Shown here in pieces: positions 9,282 through 18,241 of a DNA stretch of 64,000 nt; the first letter of the stretch is position 1; each line of letters opens with the position of its first letter. A program made the position numbers and the translations under genes. The notes below the pieces were generated by a model, which saw nothing but the letters and a program-made list of their open reading frames with translations, was not told the origin of the DNA and made no database searches. Source of the DNA: Streptomyces decoyicus (GTDB taxonomy: Bacteria; Actinomycetota; Actinomycetes; Streptomycetales; Streptomycetaceae); the NCBI RefSeq assembly GCF_019880305.1, contig NZ_CP082301.1, positions 3,348,001 to 3,412,000 on the forward strand, given 5' to 3'.

Positions 9282-9713
9282 ATGGAGAACAGCGGCATAT
9301 CGAGGGGCTCCAGGACGCTGGTGATCGCCGTCGCGATCGCCGCGCTGCTGATCGCCCTGTACTCCGTTTTCAGCCAGTTATCGGCGCCCAAGGTCTATGA
9401 CGCGGACGACACCGAGATCACCGTCTCCGCCGGCGACCGCTTCAGCGTGAAGGTCGCCGACGACCCCGCCGACGGTTACCACTGGATCATCGCCGAGCCC
9501 CGCCCCGACCCCTCGGTCCTCAAGGCCGCCGGCGGGCGCGTGGTCACCGGCGGCCCGCCCCCGACCGGCTCCGGCACCGCCCGCTACCTCTCCTTCGAGG
9601 CCGTCCACCCTGGCCGTACGGACTTACGGCTGCTGCGCTGCCGGCGCTGCGGCAGCGGCGCGGCCGACGAGAAGGGCACCCGCAGCCTCAACTTCCGTGT
9701 CACCGTCGGCTGA
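9282..9713 (+). CDS. membrane-anchored chagasin-like (inhibitor family I42) protein
   Basis: A 143-residue protein with one N-terminal membrane segment (about 12-30) and a beta domain. It carries the family-type loops: D-D-P-A-D-G-Y-H-W in place of the usual N-P-T-T-G-Y-x-W, a G-G-P-P-P-T-G loop, and a final strand with L-R-L-L-R-C-R. I42 proteins inhibit papain-type cysteine peptidases. Two cysteines (R-C-R-R-C) outside the family pattern lie near the C-terminus. GGGGAGG sits 5 bp before the ATG. An extracellular orientation is inferred. Confidence 0.65.
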   Translation: MENSGISRGSRTLVIAVAIAALLIALYSVFSQLSAPKVYDADDTEITVSAGDRFSVKVADDPADGYHWIIAEPRPDPSVLKAAGGRVVTGGPPPTGSGTARYLSFEAVHPGRTDLRLLRCRRCGSGAADEKGTRSLNFRVTVG

Positions 9714-9868
9714 TCGGCCGTCACTCTCGGCTGACCCGTTCGGACCGTGAGGCCTTGCGCACGGACAGGACAGATGGCAGGCACGGCTCTCCGCCCCTGG
9801 TTAGCATGAGGGAGCGGACCGGGTCGACGGCCGCGGACACCGCCCACGACGGGAGCTGAACGATCACC

Positions 9869-10378
9869 ATGAGTGAACGGAGCGCGCTGCGGTCGAGGCT
9901 GGAGGCGCTGGTTCGCGAAGTGGCGAAGTTCGGCGCGGTCGGCGGCGCGGGTGTCGTGGTGAACTTCGCGGTGTTCAACCTCGTGCGGCATCTGACCGAG
10001 GTACCCGTCGTCCGGGCCAGCATCATCGCGACGGTCGTGGCGACCGGCACCAACTATCTGGGCTACCGCTACTTCACCTACCGTGACCGCGACAAGCAGG
10101 GCCGGACGAAGGAGCTGACGCTCTTCCTGCTGTTCAGCGCGGTCGGCCTGGTGATCGAGAACGGACTGCTCTACGTCGCGACGTACGGGTTCCACTGGGA
10201 CAGCCCGCTCCAGAGCAACATCTTCAAGTTCCTCGGCATCGGCGTCGCCACGCTCTTCCGCTTCTGGTCCTACCGCACCTGGGTCTTCCGTGCGCTGCCC
10301 GCGCGGGAAGCCGTGGAGACCGCCGAGTCCTTCCTCGCCGACCGCGCACAGCGCCCGCGCAGCGCCTCCCGGAAGTAG
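9869..10378 (+). CDS. GtrA family membrane protein
   Basis: A 169-residue protein with four predicted membrane helices (about 20-42, 48-66, 88-108 and 118-140). The family signature includes K-F-G-A-V-G-G-A-G near 20, N-Y-L-G-Y-R-Y-F-T-Y at about 62-71 and F-W-S-Y-R-T-W-V-F near the end. GtrA proteins are thought to help move lipid-linked sugars across the membrane for surface-polysaccharide decoration. No glycosyltransferase is adjacent. It ends 62 bp before the convergent histidine kinase stop. Confidence 0.88.
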   Translation: MSERSALRSRLEALVREVAKFGAVGGAGVVVNFAVFNLVRHLTEVPVVRASIIATVVATGTNYLGYRYFTYRDRDKQGRTKELTLFLLFSAVGLVIENGLLYVATYGFHWDSPLQSNIFKFLGIGVATLFRFWSYRTWVFRALPAREAVETAESFLADRAQRPRSASRK

Positions 10379-10440
10379 CCAGTGGCACGCCGGGCCCCGC
10401 AGGGCAGCCGGGCCCCGCAGGGCGCACCGGTCCCGCGGGC

Positions 10441-11688
10441 TCACTCCTCGACTGAATCGGCTTCCCGGGCCAGGAACAGCGCAAAGATCGGCGGATGCTG
10501 CTGGAGCAGTTCCAGCCGCCCGCCGTCCGCCTCGGCCAGATCGCGCGCGACGGCCAGCCCGAGCCCGGTGGAGTTCCGGCCGGACACCGTCCGCTCGAAG
10601 ACCCGCGAGCCGAGGTCCGGCGGAACCCCCGGACCGGCGTCGGTGACCTCGACGACCGCCTGATTGCCGGTGACGCGGGTACGCAGCGCGACGGTCCCGT
10701 CTCCGTGCATCAGCGAGTTCTCGATGAGCGTGGCCAGCACCTGGGCGACCGCGCCCGGTGTGCCGACGGCCCGCAACCCCTTCTTGCCGGACCGCACGAT
10801 GGCCCGCCCCGCACTGCGGTAGGCCGGCCGCCACTCCTCGATCTGCTGCTTGACCACCTCGTCGAGGTCGAAGGCGACCGCGGAGCCGCTGCGCGGGTCC
10901 CGGGAATTGGTCAGCAGCCGCTGGACGACATCCGTCAGCCGCTCCACCTGCGCCAGCGCGATGGTGGCCTCTTCCTTCACGGTGTCCGGATCGTCGGTGA
11001 GGGTGATCTCCTCCAGCCGCATGGACAGCGCCGTCAGCGGCGTCCGCAGCTGGTGGGAGGCGTCCGCGGCCAGCCGCCGCTCGGCGGTCAGCATCCGCGC
11101 GATCCGCTCGGCACTGGCGTCCAGCACATCGGCGACCCGGTCCAGCTCCTGGACGCCGTAGCGGCGGTGGCGCGGGCGGGGGTCGCCGGAGCCGAGCCGC
11201 TCGGCGGTCTCGGCGAGGTCCGTGAGCGGCGCGGTCAGCCGGCGTCCCTGGCGGACGGCCAGAATGACGGCCGCAACGATCGCCAGCAGCGCCACGGCCA
11301 GAATGACCAGCAGCGTCCGGCCGATCTCCGCACTGACCATGGAGCGGGACGCCTTGACCGTGACGGACTCGCCGCGGTCGCCGCGCACCTGCGACTGGAT
11401 GACATCGCCCGTGGGCCGCTCGCCGATCTCGATCGGCTCCTTGCCGGGCACCTTGATCTTCGCGTACCGCTTGGCGGTGATCTGCTCGGAGAGGATGTCC
11501 GGGGTGATCTTCTCGCCGCTGCCCAGCCGGCTCTCCACTATCCCGACCAGCCGGACCGCCTCGGACGCCACACTCTCCTGGGCGCCGGCCTGGATGGTGC
11601 GGGTCTCGACGATGACGAGCGAGACGCCGAAGACGGCGATCACGACGAGCACCACGGCGAGCGTGGAGTTGATCAGGCGACGGCGCAC
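10441..11688 (-). CDS. sensor histidine kinase of a two-component system
   Basis: A 415-residue membrane kinase. Helix one lies at about 6-26, a sensor loop at 27-122 is presumably extracytoplasmic, and helix two lies at 123-146. A HAMP-like region precedes the H-box with H212 (S-H-Q-L-R-T-P-L). The C-terminal ATPase domain has an N-box with E-N-S near 330, then D-A-G-P-G-V and G-L-G-L. The response regulator lies 6 bp upstream in the same operon. The signal is unknown; the divergent POT transporter suggests a possible link to peptides. Confidence 0.92.
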   Translation of the reverse strand: MRRRLINSTLAVVLVVIAVFGVSLVIVETRTIQAGAQESVASEAVRLVGIVESRLGSGEKITPDILSEQITAKRYAKIKVPGKEPIEIGERPTGDVIQSQVRGDRGESVTVKASRSMVSAEIGRTLLVILAVALLAIVAAVILAVRQGRRLTAPLTDLAETAERLGSGDPRPRHRRYGVQELDRVADVLDASAERIARMLTAERRLAADASHQLRTPLTALSMRLEEITLTDDPDTVKEEATIALAQVERLTDVVQRLLTNSRDPRSGSAVAFDLDEVVKQQIEEWRPAYRSAGRAIVRSGKKGLRAVGTPGAVAQVLATLIENSLMHGDGTVALRTRVTGNQAVVEVTDAGPGVPPDLGSRVFERTVSGRNSTGLGLAVARDLAEADGGRLELLQQHPPIFALFLAREADSVEE

Positions 11689-11694
11689 GGGCCC

Positions 11695-12375
11695 CTAGCT
11701 CTTCTCGAAGCGGAAGCCGACTCCGCGGACGGTGGCGATGTAGCGGGGGTTGGCGGCGTCGTCCCCGAGCTTCTTGCGCAGCCAGGAGATGTGCATGTCG
11801 AGCGTCTTCGTGGAGGACCACCACGTGGTGTCCCAGACCTCGCGCATCAGCTGGTCACGGGTGACGACCCGGCCGGCGTCCCGCACCAGGACCCGCAGCA
11901 GGTCGAACTCCTTGGCCGTGAGCTGGAGTTCCTCGTCCCCCATCCATGCGCGGTGCGACTCGACGTCGATCCGTACGCCGTGGGTGGCGGGCGGCTGCTG
12001 GGGCTCGGCGGTGGAGCCGCGGCGCAGCAGGGCCCGTACGCGGGCGAGGAGTTCGGCGAGCCGGAAGGGCTTGGTGACGTAGTCATCGGCGCCGGCGTCC
12101 AGGCCGACGACGGTGTCCACCTCGTCGGCGCGGGCGGTCAGCACCAGAATGGGGAAGGAATGGCCTTCGTTGCGCAGCCGGCGGGCGACCTCCAAGCCGT
12201 CCATACCGGGCAGCCCCAGGTCCAGGACGACGAGGTCGATATTGCCCTGGAGACCGGCGTCGAGCGCCGTCGGGCCGTCCTCGCGCACCTCGACTTCGTA
12301 ACCCTCGCGGCGCAGTGCGCGGGCGAGCGGCTCCGAGATGGACGCGTCATCCTCGGCGAGCAGTACACGGGTCAT
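11695..12375 (-). CDS. OmpR/PhoB-type response regulator
   Basis: A 226-residue protein. The receiver domain has acidic E8-D9-D10, phospho-acceptor D52 (V-L-D-L-G-L-P-G) and a conserved Lys in T-K-P-F near 100. The C-terminal winged helix has L-T-A-K-E-F-D-L-L and the recognition-helix region T-L-D-M-H-I-S-W-L-R-K-K-L. The frame is open to 12597, but the ATG at 12375 gives the family start M-T-R-V-L-L-A-E-D-D. It precedes its kinase by 6 bp and diverges from the peptide transporter across a 503-bp gap. Confidence 0.93.
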   Translation of the reverse strand: MTRVLLAEDDASISEPLARALRREGYEVEVREDGPTALDAGLQGNIDLVVLDLGLPGMDGLEVARRLRNEGHSFPILVLTARADEVDTVVGLDAGADDYVTKPFRLAELLARVRALLRRGSTAEPQQPPATHGVRIDVESHRAWMGDEELQLTAKEFDLLRVLVRDAGRVVTRDQLMREVWDTTWWSSTKTLDMHISWLRKKLGDDAANPRYIATVRGVGFRFEKS

Positions 12376-12753
12376 GGCCCGATGGTAGTCCGATGCATCC
12401 GGGCCGAGGGGCGGACCAGCGCGGATGGCCGACGACGGACCGTTCCTGCACCCTGAGCTGCACAAGCGCCGGCGCGCGCGAGAGCGCGCGGTCGCACGGA
12501 GGGGCGCCTGTAGTTCCCCATCGCAGTGTGAGCGTTGTCTCACGCTGCCCAACGTCGGTGCGACGAGACGTATGGTGGCAGGACGTCCATCGCTCAACCT
12601 TCGGGACCTTTGACTCTCACTGACGTCAACGGTCCCTCGTTGTGTGCAGGGCTGGAATCACCAGTCCCGCTACGCAGTGATCGACCTGTCGACCGGTTCC
12701 ACCGCGCTTGTATCACGGGGGGCGTGGATCCCGGTGTACGACCGTCCTGCCGA

Positions 12754-12790
12754 CCCCCCACGGGGAGCCGAACCTCCCGGACGTGGGGGG
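12754..12790 (+). promoter_or_regulatory. nested hairpin in the leader of the peptide-transporter gene
   Basis: C6-A-C (12754-12761) pairs with G-T-G6 (12783-12790), and inside it GGGAG pairs with CTCCC. It lies about 90 bp before the transporter ATG, in the 503-bp divergent gap 12376-12878. It could be a leader structure or a processing site. A palindromic GC-rich run also occurs near 12474-12492. I see no gene in the gap. Confidence 0.4.
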
Positions 12791-12878
12791 CGGGCGGAGT
12801 TACGCCGGTACCGGTCACTCCCCCCAACCCGGGCGCGTACGGCGTGCGAACGCGTCCCGTAGCAGCAAGGAAGCATCC

Positions 12879-14384
12879 ATGGCGTCCAGCCTGACGAAGG
12901 ACGCGGCCCAGCAGGGGAACCCTGCGGACGGCGGCAAGACCTTCTTCGGCCACCCCCGCGGACTGGCCACGCTCTTCATGACCGAGATGTGGGAGCGCTA
13001 CAGCTTCTACGGCATGAAGGCTCTTCTCCCGCTGTACCTGATCGCGCCCGGCGGCATGCATATGCAGGCCACCACGGCCACGGCGATCTACTCCGTCTAC
13101 ATGGCGATGGTCTATCTGCTCGCCATGCCGGGCGGCTGGGTGGCCGACCGCTTCTGGGGACCGCGCAAGACGGTCGCCATCGGCGCCGGTGTCGTCATCG
13201 CCGGCCACATCACACTCGCCCTGCCGACCGCAGCGACCTTCTTCGCCGGTCTCGTGCTGGTCGCGCTCGGCTCCGGCCTGCTGAAGGCGAACATCTCCAC
13301 GATGGTCGGCCACCTCTACAACGGCCCGGAGGATCCGCGCCGTGACGGTGGCTTCACGCTCTTCTACATCGGCATCAACCTCGGCGCGTTCCTGGCCCCG
13401 TTGAGCATCGGCACCGTCGGCGAGTCCGTCAACTGGCACTTCGGGTTCACGCTCGCCGCCGTCGGCATGGCGCTCGGCCTGGTCCAGTTCCTGCTCGGTA
13501 CCCGCCACCTGAGCGCGGAGAGCAGCGTCGTCGCCCAGCCCGCGACGGCCCAGGAGAAGGCGTCCGTGCTGCGCAAGGGCCTGATCTGGCTGATCGTCGC
13601 GGCCGTGTTCTACACCCTGCTCGGCGTGACCGGTAACTTCGCCGACTGGGCGCTCATGCCGATCACCATCGCCGGCCTGGTCATCCCGATCGCCGTCCTG
13701 GTCCGCATGAAGCGCGACAAGGAGCTCACGGACCTCGAGCAGTCCAAGCTCTCGGGCTACGTCTGGTTCTTCGTGGTCGCCGCCGTCTTCTGGATGATCT
13801 ACGACCAGAACGGCTCGACCCTGTCGATCTTCGGCGAGCACTCCACGACGAACAACCTGCTGGGATTCCACTTCCCGACGTCCTGGTACCAGTCGCTGAA
13901 CCCGGTCTTCATCATGGCGCTCGCCCCGCTGGTCGCCTCGGCGTGGCTGTGGTTGAACAAGCGCGGCAAGGAGCCCAGCACCGCCGTCAAGTTCGCGTCC
14001 AGCCTCACCCTGATCGGCATCTCCTTCGTCGTCTTCCTCATGCCGCTGTTCGCCACCGCCGGCGACGGCGGCAAGGTCAGCCCGATGTGGCTGGTGTCGA
14101 TCTACTTCATCCAGACCGTCGGTGAGCTGTGCCTCTCCCCGGTCGGCCTGTCGGTCACCACGAAGATGGCGCCCGCCAAGTACAACTCCCAGATGATGGG
14201 TGTCTGGTTCCTCGCGGTCACCGCGGGTGACTCCGTGTCAGGTCTGCTGACGTCGCCGCAGCTGAACATCGACCTGAACACCTCGGGTGCGGTCACCGTC
14301 GAGGCCGCTTTCGCGGTCGTCGCCGGCCTCGGCATCTGGATGTACCGCAAGCGGATCAAGGAGCTGATGGGCAGCGTCAACTGA
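12879..14384 (+). CDS. POT/PTR family proton-dependent oligopeptide transporter
   Basis: A 501-residue protein with about 14 hydrophobic helices. The POT signatures are present: an E-x-x-E-R motif in helix one (M-T-E-M-W-E-R-Y-S-F-Y-G-M) and the conserved F-Y-I-G-I-N-L-G-A. It imports di- and tripeptides with protons. The true start is the ATG at 12879 after AAGGAA; the open frame begins further upstream. It is divergent from the two-component system and followed by a strong bidirectional terminator. Confidence 0.92.
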   Translation: MASSLTKDAAQQGNPADGGKTFFGHPRGLATLFMTEMWERYSFYGMKALLPLYLIAPGGMHMQATTATAIYSVYMAMVYLLAMPGGWVADRFWGPRKTVAIGAGVVIAGHITLALPTAATFFAGLVLVALGSGLLKANISTMVGHLYNGPEDPRRDGGFTLFYIGINLGAFLAPLSIGTVGESVNWHFGFTLAAVGMALGLVQFLLGTRHLSAESSVVAQPATAQEKASVLRKGLIWLIVAAVFYTLLGVTGNFADWALMPITIAGLVIPIAVLVRMKRDKELTDLEQSKLSGYVWFFVVAAVFWMIYDQNGSTLSIFGEHSTTNNLLGFHFPTSWYQSLNPVFIMALAPLVASAWLWLNKRGKEPSTAVKFASSLTLIGISFVVFLMPLFATAGDGGKVSPMWLVSIYFIQTVGELCLSPVGLSVTTKMAPAKYNSQMMGVWFLAVTAGDSVSGLLTSPQLNIDLNTSGAVTVEAAFAVVAGLGIWMYRKRIKELMGSVN

Positions 14385-14407
14385 CGTCTGCCGGCCCCGG
14401 ACAACGA

Positions 14408-14443
14408 AAGGGGGCGTCGCACCGCCGGGTGCGACGCCCCCTT
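14408..14443. terminator. bidirectional terminator between the peptide transporter and the LAETG surface protein
   Basis: A perfect 16-bp stem (14408-14423 with 14428-14443) closes a GCCG loop. It is flanked by A-rich and T-containing ends and sits between convergent stops. Confidence 0.88.
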
Positions 14444-14467
14444 CGTGCGTCCCGTGGACGTGCCGCG

Positions 14468-15901
14468 TCAGCGGACCCGTGCCCGGAAGCGCGGGAGGAA
14501 CGTGAAGACCGCGCCGCCCAGCAGGATGACCGTGCCGGCGAGGAGACCGAGCGCGGTCAGCGCGCCGTGGTCACTCGCACCGGTCTCGGCGAGCCCGCCG
14601 CCGCTGCCGCCCGACACACTGGCAGGTCCCGCCGCGCTGCCCCCGGAGGCTGCCGCGCCGCCCGTCGTGCCGCCGGAGGTACCGCCCTGCTGCGCCGAGG
14701 TGTCCAGCGCGAGCGAGACTCCCGGGTCCTTCTCCGGGGTACAGGTGGTGGTCGTCCCGAGGGCGTTGACGGTGAGCACGCCCGGGGTGAGCGTGGCCTT
14801 GCCGGTGGCGCCCGGCTTGTAGGTGCCCTTCAGGTCGGGGATCGCGATCGGCTGGCCCGACTTGATCGGCTCGGCGTTCGTCGGGCCCTCGACCTTCACC
14901 GAGCCCTTGTCCGCACCGCCGACCTTGACGTCCATCGACGGCTTGACCGAGTCCTTGGGGATGTCCGCCGGGCTGTCCATGACGGACTTCGCGAACTTCA
15001 CCGTCAGGTCGTAACTGCCGCCCTTCTTCACGGCGTTGATCTGGACCGGGGAGGTCGCCTTCTTGTCCCCGATGGGCGTCTTGCAGGCGTACGGGACCTG
15101 CACCTGCTTGCCCTGGTACGCGGTGCCGTCGGGGTCGCCGCCGGAGCCGCCGGTGGTCGTGCCGCCGGACGAGCCGGCGCTCGTACCGCCGTCGGTGCTG
15201 CCGCCGGTGGTGCCGCTGGTCGTCCCCGACGTGGTCCCGCCGGTCGTTCCGGTGGTGGTGCCGCCGGATGTCCCGGTAGTCGTGCCGGTGGTGGTCCCGC
15301 TGGTCGTGCCGGTAGTGGTCCCGCTCGTGGTGCCGCCGGAACTGCCCCCGCCGTCGGTCACCTTGATGGTGACCGCGGGCTGCACGGCCTCCTTGGGAGA
15401 GCACTTGGTGTCCGTCGAGATCGGCTTGTTGACGTTGATGTTGTAGAAGCCGGGCGCCAGGGTGACCTCACCCGGTTTGTCCAGCTTCAGCTTGCCCTTC
15501 ATGTCGGACAGCTTCATCGGACTGCCCTTGGGGATCGGCGGGTTCTGGCGCGGTCCCTGCATCGCCAGATCGCCGGTCTGCGCACCGGCCACCTTGATCG
15601 TGCCGGTCGGCTGGACGGTGTTCTCCCCCAGATCGAGGATGTCGGGGTTCTTGGAGGCCCCCTCGATGGTCTTCCAGACCACCTCGATCTCGTCGCCGAC
15701 CTTCGCGGTCGCGGGCGCGCTGACCGCCACCTTCGTGGTGCCCTGGATCGGCGGCAGCCCCGATATCGGCGGCGGCAGACACTCCGTCTTGTACGACACC
15801 TCCGCTGCCTGGGCGGTCCCGGCCGCTGCCACGATGCCCGCACCCGCGAGCACCAGCGCGGCCGCCGAGGCCACCGCAGCTCTCCTCCGTTGCCTCATCA
15901 C
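14468..15901 (-). CDS. secreted, sortase-anchored surface protein with LAETG signal and Gly/Thr-rich linker
   Basis: A protein of about 477 residues. A basic N-terminus and hydrophobic stretch ending in A-Q-A-A form a signal peptide. Two related extracellular domains follow, joined by a linker of about 70 residues made almost only of Gly, Thr and Ser. The C-terminus has LAETG, a hydrophobic helix and an R-F-R-A-R-V-R tail, a sortase signal of the LAxTG class common in Streptomyces. Domain two is closely related to the LPQTG protein at 18242 and resembles the DUF6801 type. The GTG at 15901 overlaps the upstream stop as GTGA with GAAAGG 6 bp before it; the ATG at 15898 is equally possible. No sortase gene is in the window. 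Confidence 0.85.
   Translation of the reverse strand: MMRQRRRAAVASAAALVLAGAGIVAAAGTAQAAEVSYKTECLPPPISGLPPIQGTTKVAVSAPATAKVGDEIEVVWKTIEGASKNPDILDLGENTVQPTGTIKVAGAQTGDLAMQGPRQNPPIPKGSPMKLSDMKGKLKLDKPGEVTLAPGFYNINVNKPISTDTKCSPKEAVQPAVTIKVTDGGGSSGGTTSGTTTGTTSGTTTGTTTGTSGGTTTGTTGGTTSGTTSGTTGGSTDGGTSAGSSGGTTTGGSGGDPDGTAYQGKQVQVPYACKTPIGDKKATSPVQINAVKKGGSYDLTVKFAKSVMDSPADIPKDSVKPSMDVKVGGADKGSVKVEGPTNAEPIKSGQPIAIPDLKGTYKPGATGKATLTPGVLTVNALGTTTTCTPEKDPGVSLALDTSAQQGGTSGGTTGGAAASGGSAAGPASVSGGSGGGLAETGASDHGALTALGLLAGTVILLGGAVFTFLPRFRARVR
15130..15352. repeat. degenerate repeats encoding the Gly/Thr-rich linker
   Basis: The plus strand here is a run of variants of GTGGTGCCGCTGGTCGT-like units. On the coding strand these give repeated G-T-T-S / G-T-T-T-G peptides in the LAETG protein. 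Such tracts often vary in length between strains. Confidence 0.8.
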
Positions 15902-17136
15902 GCTGAACCTTTCGACGTCGGTCGTTCGGTTGATGTGGTGGTGGACGGTGCGGTGTCCGGGGTGAACCACGGCAGCGCGGCGGAGTCACCCGGCGTACCG
16001 GGGCCGGCCGTCGAGCTCTCGCCCGCGGTTCGGTTTCTGATGCGTGATCCGATGCCGGCCTCGCCGGGCCACCGGCCGGCGGCGCGGGTGCCTCCGGCCG
16101 GATGCGTACGTCCTGCGGTGCGCCTGCGGGTCCCGCCCGCCCGGCGCGGGCGCATCCGGTCCACGAGGGCCATCCCGATGCGGAACACCGCCGTCGGGAC
16201 GACTACGCAGAGCAGCACCCAGAAGAGCGTCACGCCCCATGGCCTGCCGACGCCCCAGGGCTGCTCGGCCAGCACCTTGCCGCCGTATTTGAGGGAGACC
16301 AGATAGTCCCCGTGCGCGCCGGCCGGCAGTTCGACCGGCAGCCTGACCTCGGCCTTCTTCCCGGCGGGTACGGTCCCCCGCCACTGCTGCTCCTCCCATT
16401 CGGTCGCGAAGACCCCGTGCGACGTGCCGACCTGGAAGACCGGGTTCCGGGCCGGTTCCGAGCCGAGGTTGCCGATCGTGAGGGTCAACTCGCGCTGTGC
16501 GGGGGCACCGAACCAGGTCAGCAGGCCGCTGCTGCCGGCCAGCCGCGGCTGGGCGAGCACCGTCAGCCGGCCGCCGGCGCCCTCCTGGGGCAGCGGGGCC
16601 ACCGGGTGGCCGGCCACCTTGAACGCGGCATCGGCGTCCGGGGCCTCACCGGTCACGGTCGCCACATGCACCACACAGGGGCAGGGCTTGGGCGGCTCGG
16701 CGACCGGGAGCCTCTTGTGGAACGCACCGTGCGCGTCGGTGGTGACCGCCCGCCCGTCGCCGTTGGCACAGGCATTGGTGCCGCCGATCATGTTCTGTCC
16801 ACAGATCAGCAGCGTGAGCAGCGCCTCGGGCCGCCAGCCGCGGCCGGTCACGGTGAGGCTGCCGCCCTTGCCGGCTTCCTTCTGGGACAGGTGGACGGTG
16901 GGCTCGCCCTCGGCCGCCGGGGCGTACGGGGCGGCAGGCACCGCGACGGCACCCGCAAGGGGGGCCGAAGCGAGCGCCGCGCACAGCACGAGCACGGCCA
17001 CCACCCGCCGCCGCACACGACGCCCGGCGCGGGCCGCCGGGCCTGCCGCCCCGCCCGCCCCCGTCGCCACACCCGTCTCCGTACCCGCCCCTGTGGCCGT
17101 ACCCGTCCCCGTCCCCGCCCCCGTCTCGCCGTTCAC
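15898..17136 (-). CDS. membrane-anchored protein with neocarzinostatin-like domain
   Basis: A 412-residue protein starting at GTG (4-bp GTGA overlap with the upstream gene). The N-terminus has a degenerate G-T-G-T-A-T-G-type repeat, then a basic stretch and hydrophobic helix (about 48-65). Next is an immunoglobulin-like domain resembling the neocarzinostatin fold (L-T-V-T-G-R-G-W, C-G-Q-N, C-A-N-G-D-G-R-A, P-C-P-C). After another beta-rich region comes a C-terminal membrane helix (V-T-L-F-W-V-L-L-C) and a long basic Arg/Gly/Thr-rich tail, presumably cytoplasmic. The chromophore-binding role of true neocarzinostatin is not implied. It is coupled to the genes on both sides. Confidence 0.7.
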   Translation of the reverse strand: MNGETGAGTGTGTATGAGTETGVATGAGGAAGPAARAGRRVRRRVVAVLVLCAALASAPLAGAVAVPAAPYAPAAEGEPTVHLSQKEAGKGGSLTVTGRGWRPEALLTLLICGQNMIGGTNACANGDGRAVTTDAHGAFHKRLPVAEPPKPCPCVVHVATVTGEAPDADAAFKVAGHPVAPLPQEGAGGRLTVLAQPRLAGSSGLLTWFGAPAQRELTLTIGNLGSEPARNPVFQVGTSHGVFATEWEEQQWRGTVPAGKKAEVRLPVELPAGAHGDYLVSLKYGGKVLAEQPWGVGRPWGVTLFWVLLCVVVPTAVFRIGMALVDRMRPRRAGGTRRRTAGRTHPAGGTRAAGRWPGEAGIGSRIRNRTAGESSTAGPGTPGDSAALPWFTPDTAPSTTTSTERPTSKGSA

Positions 17137-18137
17137 GACCGCGCTCCTGATCCGGTGCTCGCCAACTGGTCCGCCGCGTCCGGCCTTCCGCCCTCGCACG
17201 GCCGCGCCTCCTCGGCCGCAGTCCGCGCGGTGTCCGCACCCGGTACCCCGCTCACGGCCTGGGCGCGGCGTCGCCGGCGGACGACCGCCAGGCGGCCCGC
17301 GCCCGCGCCCACCGCCAGGAGGAGCGCTGTTCCGGCCACGGCACCCCAGGGGGCCGCGGTGTACGTGGCAGTGGCGGTCCCGTGGGCACCGCCGCCCGCC
17401 GTCACCGTGAGCCGCACGTCCACCCGGTCCAGATCGGGCGGATCGGGCCATGTCTCCGTCAGATCGATGCCCTGGCCGGGCCGTAGCCCGACCGGGAGGG
17501 TGCGGGCGGCCCGGCGCAGCACCGGGCCGAAGAGCCCGTCGGCGCGGACCGCGAGCCGCGGCGCGAGCACCGTGTTGCCGCGGTTGACCAGCGTGTACCG
17601 GATGACCGCCGTACCGTCCCGTCCGCTCACCGACACGTCCTCGACGGTCAGCGCGGACAACGTCGGCCCGGTCACCCGCAGATGGACCGGTACGGCGTCC
17701 CGTCCGCCCGCCCCGCCCCCCTTGCCACCGCCGGTGGCGACCAGCGCTCCGGAATGGTCGCCGGGGGCCGCGCCCCGCGGCACGGTCACCGTGAACGGAA
17801 CGCTCGCCCGGGTGCGCGGCGGCACCTTCACCTCCGTCGAGGCGAGCGTGAGCCACGAGCCGGGCAGGGAGCTGCGCAGCCGTACGGTGACGGCGCGGCC
17901 GGTGGGGTTGCTCAGGGACAGCCGGTCGTTCATGACGGTGCCCGGCGCGCCCGCCAGGTAGAAGTACGGGCGGTCCTGGGCGCGCGGCTCGGCGCCGTTG
18001 CCGGGTGCGGGCGCCGCGGACCAGCCCGGTGGTGCCGGCGCGGCGGCCGGCCGGGCCACGGCCACGGTGGGGCACAGCAGCACGGCGGCGGTGGCGAGGA
18101 TCGCACCGCTGACCGCTGTGCGGGTACGGAACGGCAT
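17133..18137 (-). CDS. secreted membrane-anchored protein with WxL/DUF916-like domain
   Basis: A 334-residue protein. The signal peptide (M-P-F-R-T-R then a hydrophobic stretch) ends near A-V-A. A beta-sandwich region with N-P-T-G-R-A-V-T-V and P-G-D-H-S-G-A-L-V-A follows, resembling the DUF916 domain of WxL-associated proteins that bind peptidoglycan. A second beta domain, a membrane helix at about 272-292 (W-G-A-V-A-G-T-A-L-L-L) and a basic cytoplasmic tail come after. The ATG at 18137 is chosen over the longer frame because it gives a proper signal peptide. Its stop overlaps the next start (GTGA). Confidence 0.72.
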   Translation of the reverse strand: MPFRTRTAVSGAILATAAVLLCPTVAVARPAAAPAPPGWSAAPAPGNGAEPRAQDRPYFYLAGAPGTVMNDRLSLSNPTGRAVTVRLRSSLPGSWLTLASTEVKVPPRTRASVPFTVTVPRGAAPGDHSGALVATGGGKGGGAGGRDAVPVHLRVTGPTLSALTVEDVSVSGRDGTAVIRYTLVNRGNTVLAPRLAVRADGLFGPVLRRAARTLPVGLRPGQGIDLTETWPDPPDLDRVDVRLTVTAGGGAHGTATATYTAAPWGAVAGTALLLAVGAGAGRLAVVRRRRRAQAVSGVPGADTARTAAEEARPCEGGRPDAADQLASTGSGARS

Positions 18138-18241
18138 CGGCGGCTCCTGCTGCAGGCGGGTACCTCCCCGTGCCGGCCGGGCAAGGGGTCGGGCGGGGAT
18201 CGGGGGTGCGCGCCGCGGGTCCTGGCGCCCCGCGCGGCGCG

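Noticed and set aside
12376-12878. T-box or other riboswitch before the peptide transporter
   Set aside because: Only a nested hairpin is visible; no T-box or other conserved motif could be matched.
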